The notes beneath the pieces are model-generated. The model had not been told where the DNA came from. It ran no database searches and saw only the letters and a list, made by a program, of their open reading frames with translations. Position numbers and translations under genes: made by a program. From Flavobacterium ginsengisoli (lineage in GTDB: Bacteria > Bacteroidota > Bacteroidia > Flavobacteriales > Flavobacteriaceae), in assembly GCF_029625315.1 (NCBI RefSeq), contig NZ_CP121110.1, positions 3,233,001-3,297,000 of the forward strand: DNA of 64,000 nt, in the 5' to 3' direction. This document shows positions 1-8,227 of the stretch, piece by piece; positions within the stretch are counted from its first letter, which is position 1, and each line of letters starts with the position of its first letter.

Positions 1-509
1 TGGGAATTGGTATCACAAAACATATCCCAAGTGCAAACCAAGTTGAAGGTGGTGAGGAAACTTACAAAAAATCTTTAGCTTATATGGGCTTCAACGAAGA
101 CGACGTAATGATTGGAAAACAAATCGATTATGTTTTCTTAGGAAGTTGTACAAACGGACGTATTGAAGATTTTAGAGCTTTCGCTGAAATTGTAAAAGGA
201 AGAAAAAAAGCAGATAATGTTACGGCTTGGTTAGTTCCGGGTTCTCACGTTGTTGAAGCACAGATTAAAGAAGAAGGAATTTTAGATATCTTGACTGAAG
301 CGGGGTTTGTATTACGTCAGCCGGGTTGTTCTGCTTGTTTAGCAATGAACGATGATAAAGTTCCTGCTGGTAAATATGCAGTAAGTACTTCAAACAGAAA
401 CTTTGAAGGCCGTCAAGGTCCTGGTTCAAGAACGCTTTTAGCTTCTCCAATTATGGCGGCAGCGGCGGCAGTTACTGGAAAATTAACAGACCCTAGAGAG
501 CTGTTCTAG
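1..509 (+). CDS. leuC: 3-isopropylmalate dehydratase large subunit, 3' part
   Basis: This is the C-terminal part of the large subunit of isopropylmalate isomerase; the reading frame is open from the window edge (codons start at base 3). The enzyme converts 2-isopropylmalate to 3-isopropylmalate in leucine synthesis and carries a 4Fe-4S cluster. The three cluster cysteines are visible in GSCTNGR and in [10 protein letters not shown], and the aconitase-family arginine/serine segment near [14 protein letters not shown] is present. leuD follows 101 bases downstream on the same strand, so the two subunits are probably co-transcribed. The identification is secure; the 5' end lies outside the window. 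Confidence 0.95.
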   Translation, partial: GIGITKHIPSANQVEGGEETYKKSLAYMGFNEDDVMIGKQIDYVFLGSCTNGRIEDFRAFAEIVKGRKKADNVTAWLVPGSHVVEAQIKEEGILDILTEAGFVLRQPGCSACLAMNDDKVPAGKYAVSTSNRNFEGRQGPGSRTLLASPIMAAAAAVTGKLTDPRELF

Positions 510-610
510 TCAATGACAATTTCAAAAATTCAATAAAATTGCTTTTAGGTTTAATATAGATTCTCAATTTCAGAAAATCTAAAATCTAAAATCCAAAATC
601 TAAAATTAAA

Positions 611-1207
611 ATGGCATACGATAAATTTAATATACTTACTAGCAGCGGAGTTCCGTTGCCAATTGAGAACGTAGATACAGATCAAATCATCCCAGCTCGT
701 TTCTTAAAAGCTACAAAACGTGAAGGTTTTGGAGACAACCTTTTTAGAGACTGGAGATATAACGGAGACGATACTCCAAAAGCAGATTTCGTTTTAAATA
801 ACCCGACTTACAGTGGAAAAATCCTTGTAGGAGGAAAAAACTTCGGTTCTGGATCTTCTAGAGAACATGCTGCTTGGGCAGTTTACGATTACGGATTTCG
901 TGCTGTAGTTTCTAGTTTCTTTGCTGATATCTTCAAAGGAAACTGTTTGAATATTGGTGTTTTGCCAGTACAAATCAGCCCAGAATTTTTGGAAAATATT
1001 TTCAAAGCAATCGAAGCTGATCCTAAAACAGAATTAGAAATCAATCTTCCTGACCAAACTATTACTTTATTGTCAACTGGTCAGCAAGAATCTTTTGCTA
1101 TCAACGGATACAAAAAGAATAATATGATTAATGGTTTTGACGACATTGATTATTTACAAGATATGAAAGAAGATATTAAGGCTTTCGCTGATAAACTTCC
1201 TTACTAA
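611..1207 (+). CDS. leuD: 3-isopropylmalate dehydratase small subunit
   Basis: This 198-residue protein is the small (swivel-domain) subunit that pairs with LeuC. The N-terminal segment VDTDQIIPARFLK and the motif GKNFGSGSSREHAAWA are hallmarks of LeuD, and the length matches the family (about 195-200 residues). It sits between leuC and the rest of the leucine genes. The ATG at 611 is preceded by an A-rich leader with repeated 'aaaatct' words and no Shine-Dalgarno sequence, as is usual in Bacteroidota. Nothing unusual is seen in the protein. Confidence 0.95.
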   Translation: MAYDKFNILTSSGVPLPIENVDTDQIIPARFLKATKREGFGDNLFRDWRYNGDDTPKADFVLNNPTYSGKILVGGKNFGSGSSREHAAWAVYDYGFRAVVSSFFADIFKGNCLNIGVLPVQISPEFLENIFKAIEADPKTELEINLPDQTITLLSTGQQESFAINGYKKNNMINGFDDIDYLQDMKEDIKAFADKLPY

Positions 1208-1229
1208 AAAATCAGGTTCAGTCCTATGA

Positions 1230-1260
1230 GACCCGACAGGTTTTTGAAACCTGTCGGGTC
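1230..1260. repeat. Perfect 14-bp palindrome with 3-nt loop after leuD
   Basis: GACCCGACAGGTTT (1230-1243) pairs perfectly with AAACCTGTCGGGTC (1247-1260) and is followed by a short T-rich stretch. It could act as a terminator or attenuation hairpin between leuD and the methyltransferase gene. The core CCCGACAGGTTT recurs at 28745-28773, so it is more likely a member of an interspersed intergenic repeat family than a one-off terminator. Confidence 0.8.
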
Positions 1261-1292
1261 TTTATAAGTTAAATAAAAATACTTCCAAAAAA

Positions 1293-1865
1293 ATGAACGA
1301 CAACAGCATTGTTTTACCAAAATTTTATTCGGAAATCAAAAGTGATTCTGAGAAAATTTCGTTTTCAATGCCGTCCGATTTACAAACGGGAAGTTTTCTT
1401 AGAACATTATCAGCAACAAAAAAAGATGGTCATTTTTTAGAGTTAGGAACTGGAACTGGATTATCTCTTGCATGGTTGATTGAGGGAATGGGAGAAAACT
1501 CAAGCTTGATTTCAATTGATAATACAGCAGAATATCAAGATATTGCTAAAAAATATTTCCAAAAACCAAATGTTTCATTTGTCTGTGAAGATGCAGAAAA
1601 ATGGATTTTAAATTATAAAGGTTTAAAGTTTGATTTGATTTTTGCTGATGCGTGGCCAGGAAAATATGTGGTTTTAGATGAAACTCTAAGCTTATTGAAA
1701 TCTGGCGGAATTTATTTAATTGACGACATGTTGCCGCAACCAAACTGGCCGCTAAATCATGATAAAAATGTCGAAAGACTTATTCAGGATTTAGAAAACA
1801 GAACAGACATTCAATTGACTAAAATGTGCTGGTCAACAGGTTTGATTCTGATAACAAAAAAATAA
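1293..1865 (+). CDS. Class I SAM-dependent (O-methyltransferase-like) methyltransferase
   Basis: This 190-residue protein has a Rossmann-type SAM-binding motif I at FLELGTGTGLSLAWL (about residues 49-63), an acidic motif II residue in ISIDNT, and a motif IV-like FDLIFADAWPGKY, arranged as in small O-methyltransferases. No signal peptide or membrane segment is seen, so it should be cytoplasmic. It lies inside the leucine gene run (leuD upstream, leuA-like gene 43 bases downstream), but nothing in the sequence links it to leucine synthesis. The substrate cannot be read from the sequence. Confidence 0.75.
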   Translation: MNDNSIVLPKFYSEIKSDSEKISFSMPSDLQTGSFLRTLSATKKDGHFLELGTGTGLSLAWLIEGMGENSSLISIDNTAEYQDIAKKYFQKPNVSFVCEDAEKWILNYKGLKFDLIFADAWPGKYVVLDETLSLLKSGGIYLIDDMLPQPNWPLNHDKNVERLIQDLENRTDIQLTKMCWSTGLILITKK

Positions 1866-1908
1866 AATAGTAAGCATTTGGCTTATTGCAAAAGCTAACA
1901 ATATAATA

Positions 1909-3429
1909 ATGGAAAAAAGAAAAATTGAAATAATGGATACGACGCTTCGTGATGGTGAACAAACATCGGGAGTTTCATTTTCTGCTGCAGAAAAACTAAC
2001 CATTGCGCAATTGTTGTTGGAGGAATTAAATATTGATAGAATCGAAATTGCTTCTGCCCGCGTGAGCGAAGGAGAATTTCAGGCCGTAAAAGGCATTACT
2101 TCATGGGCCGAAGAACGCGGTTACATTGACAGAATCGAAGTTCTGACGTTTGTTGACGGTGGTGTTTCAATTGACTGGATGAAAAAAGCCGGTGCCAAAG
2201 TACAGAATTTATTGACCAAAGGTTCAATGAATCACTTAACACATCAATTAAAAAAAACTCCCGAACAGCATTTTTCTGAAATAGCTCACATCATTTCTTT
2301 AGCAAAAGAAAATAATATTGAAACCAATGTTTATCTGGAAGACTGGAGCAACGGAATGCGAAATTCACCAGATTATGTTTTTCAATTCTTGGATTTCTTA
2401 GCAACACAGCCAATTAAAAGAGTTTTACTTCCCGATACTTTAGGCGTTTTAATTCCGTCTCTAACTTTTGAGTTTATTTCAAAAATCAGAGCAAAATATC
2501 CAAACATTCATTTTGATTTCCACGCGCACAACGATTACGATTTAAGTGTTGCTAACGTTATGGAAGCGATAAAAGCCGGAATCAACGGACTTCACGTAAC
2601 GGTAAACGGAATGGGAGAACGCGCTGGAAATGCACCTCTTGAAAGCACTGTTGCTGTTATCAATGATTATATGCCAGAAGTAAATATCGGCATTAAAGAA
2701 ACTTCATTGTATTCTGTAAGTAAGCTGGTTGAAACTTTTACAGGTTATAGAATTCCTGCAAACAAACCAATTGTAGGCGATAACGTTTTTACTCAAACTG
2801 CCGGAATCCATGCTGACGGAGACAATAAAAACAATTTATATTTCAACGACCTTCTTCCGGAACGTTTTGGAAGAAAACGTAAATACGCTCTAGGAAAAAC
2901 TTCTGGAAAAGCCAATATTGAAAAGAATCTTCAGGAGTTAGGTTTAAAACTAAACAACGAAGATTTAAAATTGGTTACCCAAAGAATTATTGAATTGGGC
3001 GACAAAAAAGAAACCGTAACCAAGGAAGATCTGCCATACATTATTTCTGATGTTTTGGACAGTCATACTTACGAAGAAAAAATCACCATAAATTCTTATA
3101 TGCTGGTTCATTCTAAAGGAATGCGCCCATCTACGACCTTATCTCTAAATTTAAACGGAGAAATAATCGAAGAAAATGCACAAGGAGATGGTCAGTTTGA
3201 TGCTTTTATGAATGCTTTATCGAAGATTTACAAAAGCAAAAAACTTACGCTTCCAAAATTAATCGATTATGCCGTGAGAATCCCGCCAGGAAGTAGTTCT
3301 GATGCGTTGTGCGAAACCATTATCACATGGGTTAACAACGGAAAAGAATTTAAAACCCGCGGATTAGATTCAGATCAAACCGTTGCAGCGATAATTGCAA
3401 CACAGAAAATGTTGAATATAATTACATAG
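1909..3429 (+). CDS. 2-isopropylmalate/citramalate synthase family protein
   Basis: This 506-residue acyl-CoA condensing enzyme has the DTTLRDGEQTSG start of the HMGL/DRE-TIM barrel, the metal-binding HAHNDYDLS segment (about residue 206), and the NGMGERAGNAPLE signature. The C-terminal 120-130 residues resemble the LeuA allosteric dimer domain. It therefore condenses acetyl-CoA with a 2-oxo acid: 2-oxoisovalerate (LeuA) or pyruvate (citramalate synthase). Placement between leuD and leuB favours a leucine/isoleucine role. The segment LEDWSNG replaces the usual LeuA SPEDA-type sequence, so substrate choice is left open. The family call is secure, the exact reaction is not. Confidence 0.85.
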   Translation: MEKRKIEIMDTTLRDGEQTSGVSFSAAEKLTIAQLLLEELNIDRIEIASARVSEGEFQAVKGITSWAEERGYIDRIEVLTFVDGGVSIDWMKKAGAKVQNLLTKGSMNHLTHQLKKTPEQHFSEIAHIISLAKENNIETNVYLEDWSNGMRNSPDYVFQFLDFLATQPIKRVLLPDTLGVLIPSLTFEFISKIRAKYPNIHFDFHAHNDYDLSVANVMEAIKAGINGLHVTVNGMGERAGNAPLESTVAVINDYMPEVNIGIKETSLYSVSKLVETFTGYRIPANKPIVGDNVFTQTAGIHADGDNKNNLYFNDLLPERFGRKRKYALGKTSGKANIEKNLQELGLKLNNEDLKLVTQRIIELGDKKETVTKEDLPYIISDVLDSHTYEEKITINSYMLVHSKGMRPSTTLSLNLNGEIIEENAQGDGQFDAFMNALSKIYKSKKLTLPKLIDYAVRIPPGSSSDALCETIITWVNNGKEFKTRGLDSDQTVAAIIATQKMLNIIT

Positions 3430-3518
3430 GTTCTAAGTTGCTGAGATTCTAAGCTACTAAGTTTTTCTTCTTTGAACTCAGAATCTCAGCAACTCAGAAT
3501 CTCAGAACCTTAGAACCT
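3428..3518. repeat. Long imperfect inverted repeat between leuA-like gene and leuB
   Basis: The 23 bases beginning at 3428 (core TTGCTGAGATTCT) pair with the segment beginning at 3480 (core AGAATCTCAGCAACT); shorter direct copies of CTCAGAA follow up to 3518. The element fills nearly all of the 104-base gap. It could stall or stabilise the operon transcript, or be a mobile-repeat remnant of the kind seen between many genes in this window. Confidence 0.6.
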
Positions 3519-3533
3519 TTTAAAAAATATAGA

Positions 3534-4589
3534 ATGAAATTAAACATAGCCCTTTTAGCCGGAGACGGAATCGGACCAGAAGTAATCGATCAAGCAGTAA
3601 AAGTATCTGATGCAATTGCACAAAAATTTGGACATGAAATAACTTGGAAACCAGCTTTAACTGGAGCAGCTGCAATTGATGCAGTAGGAGAACCATATCC
3701 AGATTCAACACACGAAGTTTGTAAAAATGCTGATGCCGTTCTTTTTGGAGCAATCGGACACCCAAAATACGATAACGATCCTTCTGCGCCAGTTCGTCCA
3801 GAACAAGGTTTGTTAAAAATGCGTAAAGCATTAGGTTTGTTTGCAAACGTAAGACCAACTTTTACATTCCCTTCTTTATTGGATAAATCTCCTTTAAAAA
3901 GAGAAAGAATCGAAGGAACTGATTTAGTTTTCTTAAGAGAATTAACAGGCGGAATTTACTTTGGTGAAAAAGGAAGAAAAGATAACGGAGATACAGCTTA
4001 TGATAACTGCGTTTATACAAGAGCTGAAGTACAGCGTTTAGCTAAAAAAGGTTTTGAATTAGCTATGACACGTTCTAAAAAATTATGTTGCGTAGATAAA
4101 GCAAACGTTTTGGAAACCTCACGTTTGTGGAGAGAAACAGTTCAGGCAATGGAAAAAGATTATCCAGAGGTTGAAGTTAGCTACGAATTTGTTGACGCTG
4201 TAGCAATGCGTTTAGTTCAATGGCCAAATTCTTATGACGTATTAATTACGGAAAACTTATTTGGAGACATCTTAACAGACGAAGCTTCTGTAATTTCAGG
4301 TTCAATGGGATTAATGCCTTCTGCATCTATGGGAGCTGAAGTATCTTTATTTGAACCTATTCACGGTTCTTATCCGCAAGCTACAGGATTAAACATCGCT
4401 AACCCAATGGCTACTGTTTTGTCTGCCGCTATGATGTTCGAAAACTTCGGATTAATGGAAGAAGGAAAAGCAATGAGAGATGCTGTAAACAAAGCTTTAG
4501 AAGCTGGAGTAGTTACAGAAGATTTAGCTAATGGCGGAAAAGCATACGGTACTAAAGAAGTTGGTGACTGGTTAGTCGCTAACATATAG
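3534..4589 (+). CDS. leuB: 3-isopropylmalate dehydrogenase
   Basis: This 351-residue enzyme performs the NAD-dependent oxidation and decarboxylation of 3-isopropylmalate. LeuB features are clear: [11 protein letters not shown] at the N-terminus, [14 protein letters not shown], the catalytic lysine/aspartate region around [17 protein letters not shown], and the metal-binding [13 protein letters not shown]. The length is typical. It ends the leucine gene run and is followed by a strong bidirectional terminator (4641-4676). Confidence 0.96.
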   Translation: MKLNIALLAGDGIGPEVIDQAVKVSDAIAQKFGHEITWKPALTGAAAIDAVGEPYPDSTHEVCKNADAVLFGAIGHPKYDNDPSAPVRPEQGLLKMRKALGLFANVRPTFTFPSLLDKSPLKRERIEGTDLVFLRELTGGIYFGEKGRKDNGDTAYDNCVYTRAEVQRLAKKGFELAMTRSKKLCCVDKANVLETSRLWRETVQAMEKDYPEVEVSYEFVDAVAMRLVQWPNSYDVLITENLFGDILTDEASVISGSMGLMPSASMGAEVSLFEPIHGSYPQATGLNIANPMATVLSAAMMFENFGLMEEGKAMRDAVNKALEAGVVTEDLANGGKAYGTKEVGDWLVANI

Positions 4590-4640
4590 TTTATTTTTGT
4601 TTCAGGTTGCACCTTCAAGCAATCTGAAACTTGAAACATT

Positions 4641-4676
4641 AAAAAGAGGGATTAACTTTCGTTAATCCCTCTTTTT
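4641..4676. terminator. Bidirectional intrinsic terminator after leuB
   Basis: AAAAAGAGGGATTAAC (4641-4656) pairs perfectly with GTTAATCCCTCTTTTT (4661-4676) around a 4-base loop. The A and T tracts at both ends would serve as U-tracts for leuB on the plus strand and for the convergent lipoprotein gene on the minus strand. Confidence 0.9.
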
Positions 4677-5176
4677 AATTTAAATTGTTGACAGGAACAA
4701 AGTTTCCTCCTTGTGTTATTGGAATTTTATAAAAAACTCCTTCAGAAAAATACATTGTTTGTTTTTCGGCACCAGAATCGGCATTAACTGCTGTAAATTT
4801 AAAGGTCCCCGAAATGGTATTCTCAACCGTATTATATTCTGTCACAATAATTTGCCCGTTTCCTTTGCCTATGCTTGTAGTAAATTCTGCTTCTTGCCCT
4901 TTATAAGTGTTTTTATAAGTTGCTTTTGCAGCAAGCATCAGCACTTAAAACGTATGTCTTCTCAGTTGGTTCAGGAAGCTGGAAGCGTATTTGTTCGTAA
5001 CCTAAAGAACCTTCAATTACAAAAGTTCCATCCGATTCCATTCCTGCTTTATAGACTTGAGCTCTCCAAAAGTTGTTATCTTTTAAGGTTTGAAAAGCCG
5101 GATTATTGAATCTTACATCTTCTGTACAAGACATAAGTAGAAGTAAAATTGATAAAAAGTAAAAGATTTTTTTCAT
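4675..5176 (-). CDS. Small DUF-type lipoprotein, interrupted by a frameshift
   Basis: The protein starts at the ATG at 5176 with a lipoprotein signal peptide (MKKIFYFLSILLLLMSC, lipobox Cys at residue 17) and should be exported and lipid-anchored. The reading frame breaks at 4931-4937, where the coding strand reads GATGCTTGCTGC; removing one T gives Asp-Ala-Ala-Ala-Lys and restores a 166-residue protein. The second half is beta-rich (EYNTVENTISGTFKFTAVN). It resembles small uncharacterised flavobacterial lipoproteins (DUF6252-like), but I do not assign a function. It is convergent with leuB. Confidence 0.65.
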
Positions 5177-5309
5177 GTTTAAAATGAATTTGTTGCAAAA
5201 GTATTGCATTAAGATCAAAATACTTACATTAAAAAGTCAAAAAAATGCTAAAAAAACAACTCAAATATATTTAATCTTTTTTAAAAACGTGTTTTTCATA
5301 AAAAAATTA

Positions 5310-5317
5310 TATCTTTG
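5310..5317 (+). promoter_or_regulatory. Bacteroidota -7 promoter element before rpsP
   Basis: TATCTTTG fits the Bacteroidota -7 consensus TAnnTTTG and is followed by GCGCCC at the probable transcription start, about 50 bases before the rpsP ATG. A clear -33 TTG is not obvious. Confidence 0.6.
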
Positions 5318-5367
5318 CGCCCTTAATTAACAGAGGTCGAGTACCTCAAAATTTAATCAATAAGATT

Positions 5368-5928
5368 ATGTCAGTAAAAATTAGATTACAAAGACACGGT
5401 AAAAAAGGAAAACCTTTTTACTGGGTAGTAGCTGCAGATGCACGCTCAAAAAGAGATGGTAAATACTTAGAGAAAATCGGTACTTACAATCCAAACACTA
5501 ACCCAGCAACTGTTGAGTTAAACCTTGACAGCGCAGTTAAATGGTTACACAATGGTGCTCAACCAACTGATACTGCAAGAGCTATCCTTTCTTACAAAGG
5601 TGCTTTATTGAAACACCACCTTGATGGAGGAGTTCGTAAAGGTGCTTTAACTCAAGAGCAAGCAGATGCTAAATTAACTGCTTGGTTAGAAGCAAAAGCT
5701 GGTAAAGTTGATGCTAAAAAAGATGGTTTATCTAAAGCTAAAGCTGATGCTAAAGCTACAGCATTAAAAGCAGAGAAAGAAGTTAACGCTAAACGTGTTG
5801 CTGATGCTGCTGCTGCACAAGCTGAAGCTGCTGCCGCTGCACAAGCTGCTGAGGCTACTGAAGAAGTTGCTGAAGCTACTGAAGAAGCTCCTGCTGCTGA
5901 AGAGAATAACGAAACAACTGAAGCATAA
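5368..5928 (+). CDS. rpsP: 30S ribosomal protein bS16 with Ala/Glu-rich tail
   Basis: The first 80 or so residues are a standard bS16 (RLQRHGKKGKPFYWVVAADAR, GTYNPNT, RAILSYKGALLKHHL). The protein is 186 residues long, about twice the size of the E. coli protein; the extra C-terminal 100 residues are low-complexity and dominated by Ala, Lys and Glu (DAKATALKAEKEVNAKR, then AATEEVAEATEEAPAAEE). Such tails are common in Bacteroidota bS16. rimM follows after 15 bases, so the two form an operon for small-subunit assembly. The tail is rich in GCTGC words that are all intact here. Confidence 0.96.
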   Translation: MSVKIRLQRHGKKGKPFYWVVAADARSKRDGKYLEKIGTYNPNTNPATVELNLDSAVKWLHNGAQPTDTARAILSYKGALLKHHLDGGVRKGALTQEQADAKLTAWLEAKAGKVDAKKDGLSKAKADAKATALKAEKEVNAKRVADAAAAQAEAAAAAQAAEATEEVAEATEEAPAAEENNETTEA

Positions 5929-5943
5929 TTTTACTTAGCGATA

Positions 5944-6468
5944 ATGCGTAAAGAAGACTGTTTTTATTTAGGTAAAATCGCTAAAAAATTTAGTTTCAAA
6001 GGTGAAGTTCTGATCTATTTAGATACAGACGAACCTGAGTTATACGAAAATCTGGAATCAGTGTTTGTTGAACACAACAAACACTTGGTTCCTTTTTTTA
6101 TTGAAACAAGTTCTTTACACAAAAACGACTTTTTAAGAGTCCGTTTTGAAGATGTAAACACCGAAGAAGATGCAGATGCCTTAGTTGGAAATGCTATCTA
6201 TCTTCCTTTAACTATGTTGCCAAAACTTACTGGCAACAAATTCTACTTCCATGAAGTTATTGGTTTCGAAATCGAAGACAAACGTTTAGGCGTTTTCGGA
6301 AAAATAACTTCTATTAATGATTCAACTGCTCAACCTCTTTTCGAAGTTTTAAATGGCGAAGTTGAAATCTTAGTTCCAATGATTGATAATTTCCTTGTAA
6401 AAATTGATCGTGAGAACAAAAAAGTCATCATGGATCTTCCTGAAGGTCTTGTAGAGATGTACCTTTAA
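5944..6468 (+). CDS. rimM: 16S rRNA processing protein RimM
   Basis: This 174-residue protein has the RimM N-terminal domain (YLGKIAKKFSFKGEVLIYLDTD) and a C-terminal PRC-barrel (FYFHEVIGFEIEDKRLGVFGKI, ILVPMIDNFLVKID). RimM assists maturation of the 30S head domain and binds uS19. The position directly after rpsP matches the widespread rpsP-rimM operon. Length and motifs are ordinary. Confidence 0.94.
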   Translation: MRKEDCFYLGKIAKKFSFKGEVLIYLDTDEPELYENLESVFVEHNKHLVPFFIETSSLHKNDFLRVRFEDVNTEEDADALVGNAIYLPLTMLPKLTGNKFYFHEVIGFEIEDKRLGVFGKITSINDSTAQPLFEVLNGEVEILVPMIDNFLVKIDRENKKVIMDLPEGLVEMYL

Positions 6469-6616
6469 TTTAAGAAATTCCAATTTTTTAAATTCCAAAA
6501 TTATGAAGGTTTTATTTTAAAAAAAGAAAGAAAAAACTTATTTTTTTATATTTCTTTTATTTTAAATTTACTTTCCAAATTGGAATTTGTAATTTAAAAT
6601 ATTGAGATTTTTATAT

Positions 6617-6962
6617 ATGAAACCATATAATTTAGAAGAAAGAGCTTTCCTATTTGCAAAAGAATGCACATTATATATTAGAACATTACCAAAAATAGTT
6701 TCAAATATTGAAGATGCAAAACAATTAGTGTTCTTCTGGTTCCGTTGGAGCAAATTATATCGAAGCAAATGAGAAATTGGGTGACAAGGATTTATTGTTC
6801 CGTCTTAAAATTGCTCGAAAAGAAGCAAAAGAATCTAAATTTTGGCTTCAATTACTGAATGACTTGAATCCAGATCAAAAATTAGCGTCAGAACTTCTAT
6901 TATACGAAGTAGAAGAATTACGAAAAATTCTATCCGCAATAATTACTAAAACTTCAAAATAA
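6617..6962 (+). CDS. Four helix bundle protein (23S rRNA IVP family), frameshifted
   Basis: The ATG at 6617 opens a frame reading MKPYNLEERAFLFAKECTLY, and after a break near 6730 the next frame continues SSGSVGANYIEANEKLGDKD and ARKEAKESKFWLQLL. Together they match the S23/IVP four-helix-bundle family (about 115 residues) whose members are often encoded inside 23S rRNA intervening sequences. Here the gene is free-standing, with no rRNA nearby. The frame is restored by removing one base or adding two near GTGTTCTTC; the second choice would restore the usual Arg before Ser-Ser-Gly. The biological role is unclear. Confidence 0.75.
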
Positions 6963-7094
6963 TAAATCCATATTTAATAGTATTTTTGCAGTTCATAATA
7001 ATACATCTCTTTGCAATTGGAATTTGGATTTTTTAATAGAAATTTCTTTTTTTAGTTGGAATTTGGAATTTAAAAAAAATGGAATTTTCTATCT

Positions 7095-7802
7095 ATGTTT
7101 AAGTTTAAACAATTCTCTATAAACCAAGACCGTTGCGCTATGAAAGTAGGCACAGATGGTGTTTTACTTGGTGCTTGGGCTCCTGTTCATCATAGTCCGT
7201 TTAGTGTTTTAGATATTGGTGCTGGAACAGGAATTATTGCTTTGATGTTGGCACAAAGAAGCCATGCAGAAAAAATTGATGCACTTGAAATCGATGAAGA
7301 TGCGTATGAACAATCAGTAGAAAACTTTGAAGCTTCTCCTTGGGGTGATCGCTTATTTTGTTTTCATGCTGGTTTAGACGAGTTTATTGAAGAACCAGAA
7401 GACGAATATGATTTAATTGTTTCAAATCCGCCTTTTTATGCTGAGGATTATAAAACCGAAAACGAACAACGCGATTTAGCTCGTTTTCAAGATGCAATGC
7501 CCTTTGAAGAAATTGTTGAAGCTGCCGATTTGTTGCTCTCAGAAAATGGAATTCTAGCTATAATTATTCCTTTTAAAGAAGAAGAAAAATTTATTGCTCT
7601 TGCAAAAGAATCAGAACTTTATCCAATAAAAATCACAAGAGTTAAGGGAACTCCTAAATCGGAAATTAAGCGTAGTTTATTAGCTTTTAGCCGAAATGAA
7701 GTTCTTGAAATTGAAACCGATGAACTTATTATCGAAATCGACAGACACGTTTATACTCCTGAATATACTGAATTGACTAAAGATTTTTATTTAAAGATGT
7801 AA
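7095..7802 (+). CDS. trmN6: tRNA1(Val) (adenine(37)-N6)-methyltransferase
   Basis: This 235-residue methyltransferase has the TrmN6/YfiC layout: FKFKQFSINQDRCAMKVGTDGVLLGAW at the N-terminus, the SAM motif LDIGAGTGIIALMLAQR, and the N6-adenine catalytic tetrapeptide in VSNPPFY. It is expected to methylate A37 of tRNA-Val in the cytoplasm. The start fits the family's N-terminal motif. It is flanked by low-complexity AATTCCAAATT-type intergenic sequence. Confidence 0.9.
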   Translation: MFKFKQFSINQDRCAMKVGTDGVLLGAWAPVHHSPFSVLDIGAGTGIIALMLAQRSHAEKIDALEIDEDAYEQSVENFEASPWGDRLFCFHAGLDEFIEEPEDEYDLIVSNPPFYAEDYKTENEQRDLARFQDAMPFEEIVEAADLLLSENGILAIIIPFKEEEKFIALAKESELYPIKITRVKGTPKSEIKRSLLAFSRNEVLEIETDELIIEIDRHVYTPEYTELTKDFYLKM

Positions 7803-7819
7803 AAATATCTTTAAATAAA

Positions 7820-8203
7820 TTATTCTTTTTGCAGACACAATCCTCTTTGAAAATCCATTCCATTCGGGTTTTCTTCATTAAAATATACTATGTTATAAGT
7901 AACACATTCCTCGTCTGTATAAATTATTTCTGCTACACTTTTATCTCCAATTTTAACATTCTCAGCTCCTAAGTTTTTTATACAAACCCTTTCAAGTTTA
8001 CAATCACTAAGCCATTTGACACTCCAAACGGTTTGCAATTTACGATCAAAATAACACTCTTCAATAGAATCTTTTCGAATAGCATATTCATTTGGAAAAG
8101 CTGGAGCCGCAAACTTTCCATTCTTAAATCTAGTGCAATCTAATTTTTGAGAATAACTAACAGTCCCCAATAAGATTAGACAAAAAACGATGATTTTTTT
8201 CAT
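7820..8203 (-). CDS. Secreted protein of unknown function
   Basis: This 127-residue protein begins with a Sec signal peptide (MKKIIVFCLILLGTVSYSQ) and holds six cysteines in the mature part (KLDCTRF, EECYFD, SDCKLERVC, EECVTY, GLCLQ). I do not recognise a family. It lies 24 bases after the S41 peptidase gene on the same strand, so it may be the last gene of the exporter-HlyD-S41 transcript. Even cysteine content and export suggest disulfides, which is inference. Confidence 0.7.
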   Translation of the reverse strand: MKKIIVFCLILLGTVSYSQKLDCTRFKNGKFAAPAFPNEYAIRKDSIEECYFDRKLQTVWSVKWLSDCKLERVCIKNLGAENVKIGDKSVAEIIYTDEECVTYNIVYFNEENPNGMDFQRGLCLQKE

Positions 8204-8227
8204 GATATTTTTTACTGTTATTTTTAA

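Noticed and set aside
4711..5109. Plus-strand ORF opposite the lipoprotein gene
   Set aside because: It is antisense to a lipoprotein with clear signal peptide and has no recognisable features; the minus-strand reading explains the region.
6617..6962. Intervening sequence within a 23S rRNA gene
   Set aside because: The encoded protein belongs to the IVP family, but no rRNA sequence is found on either side.
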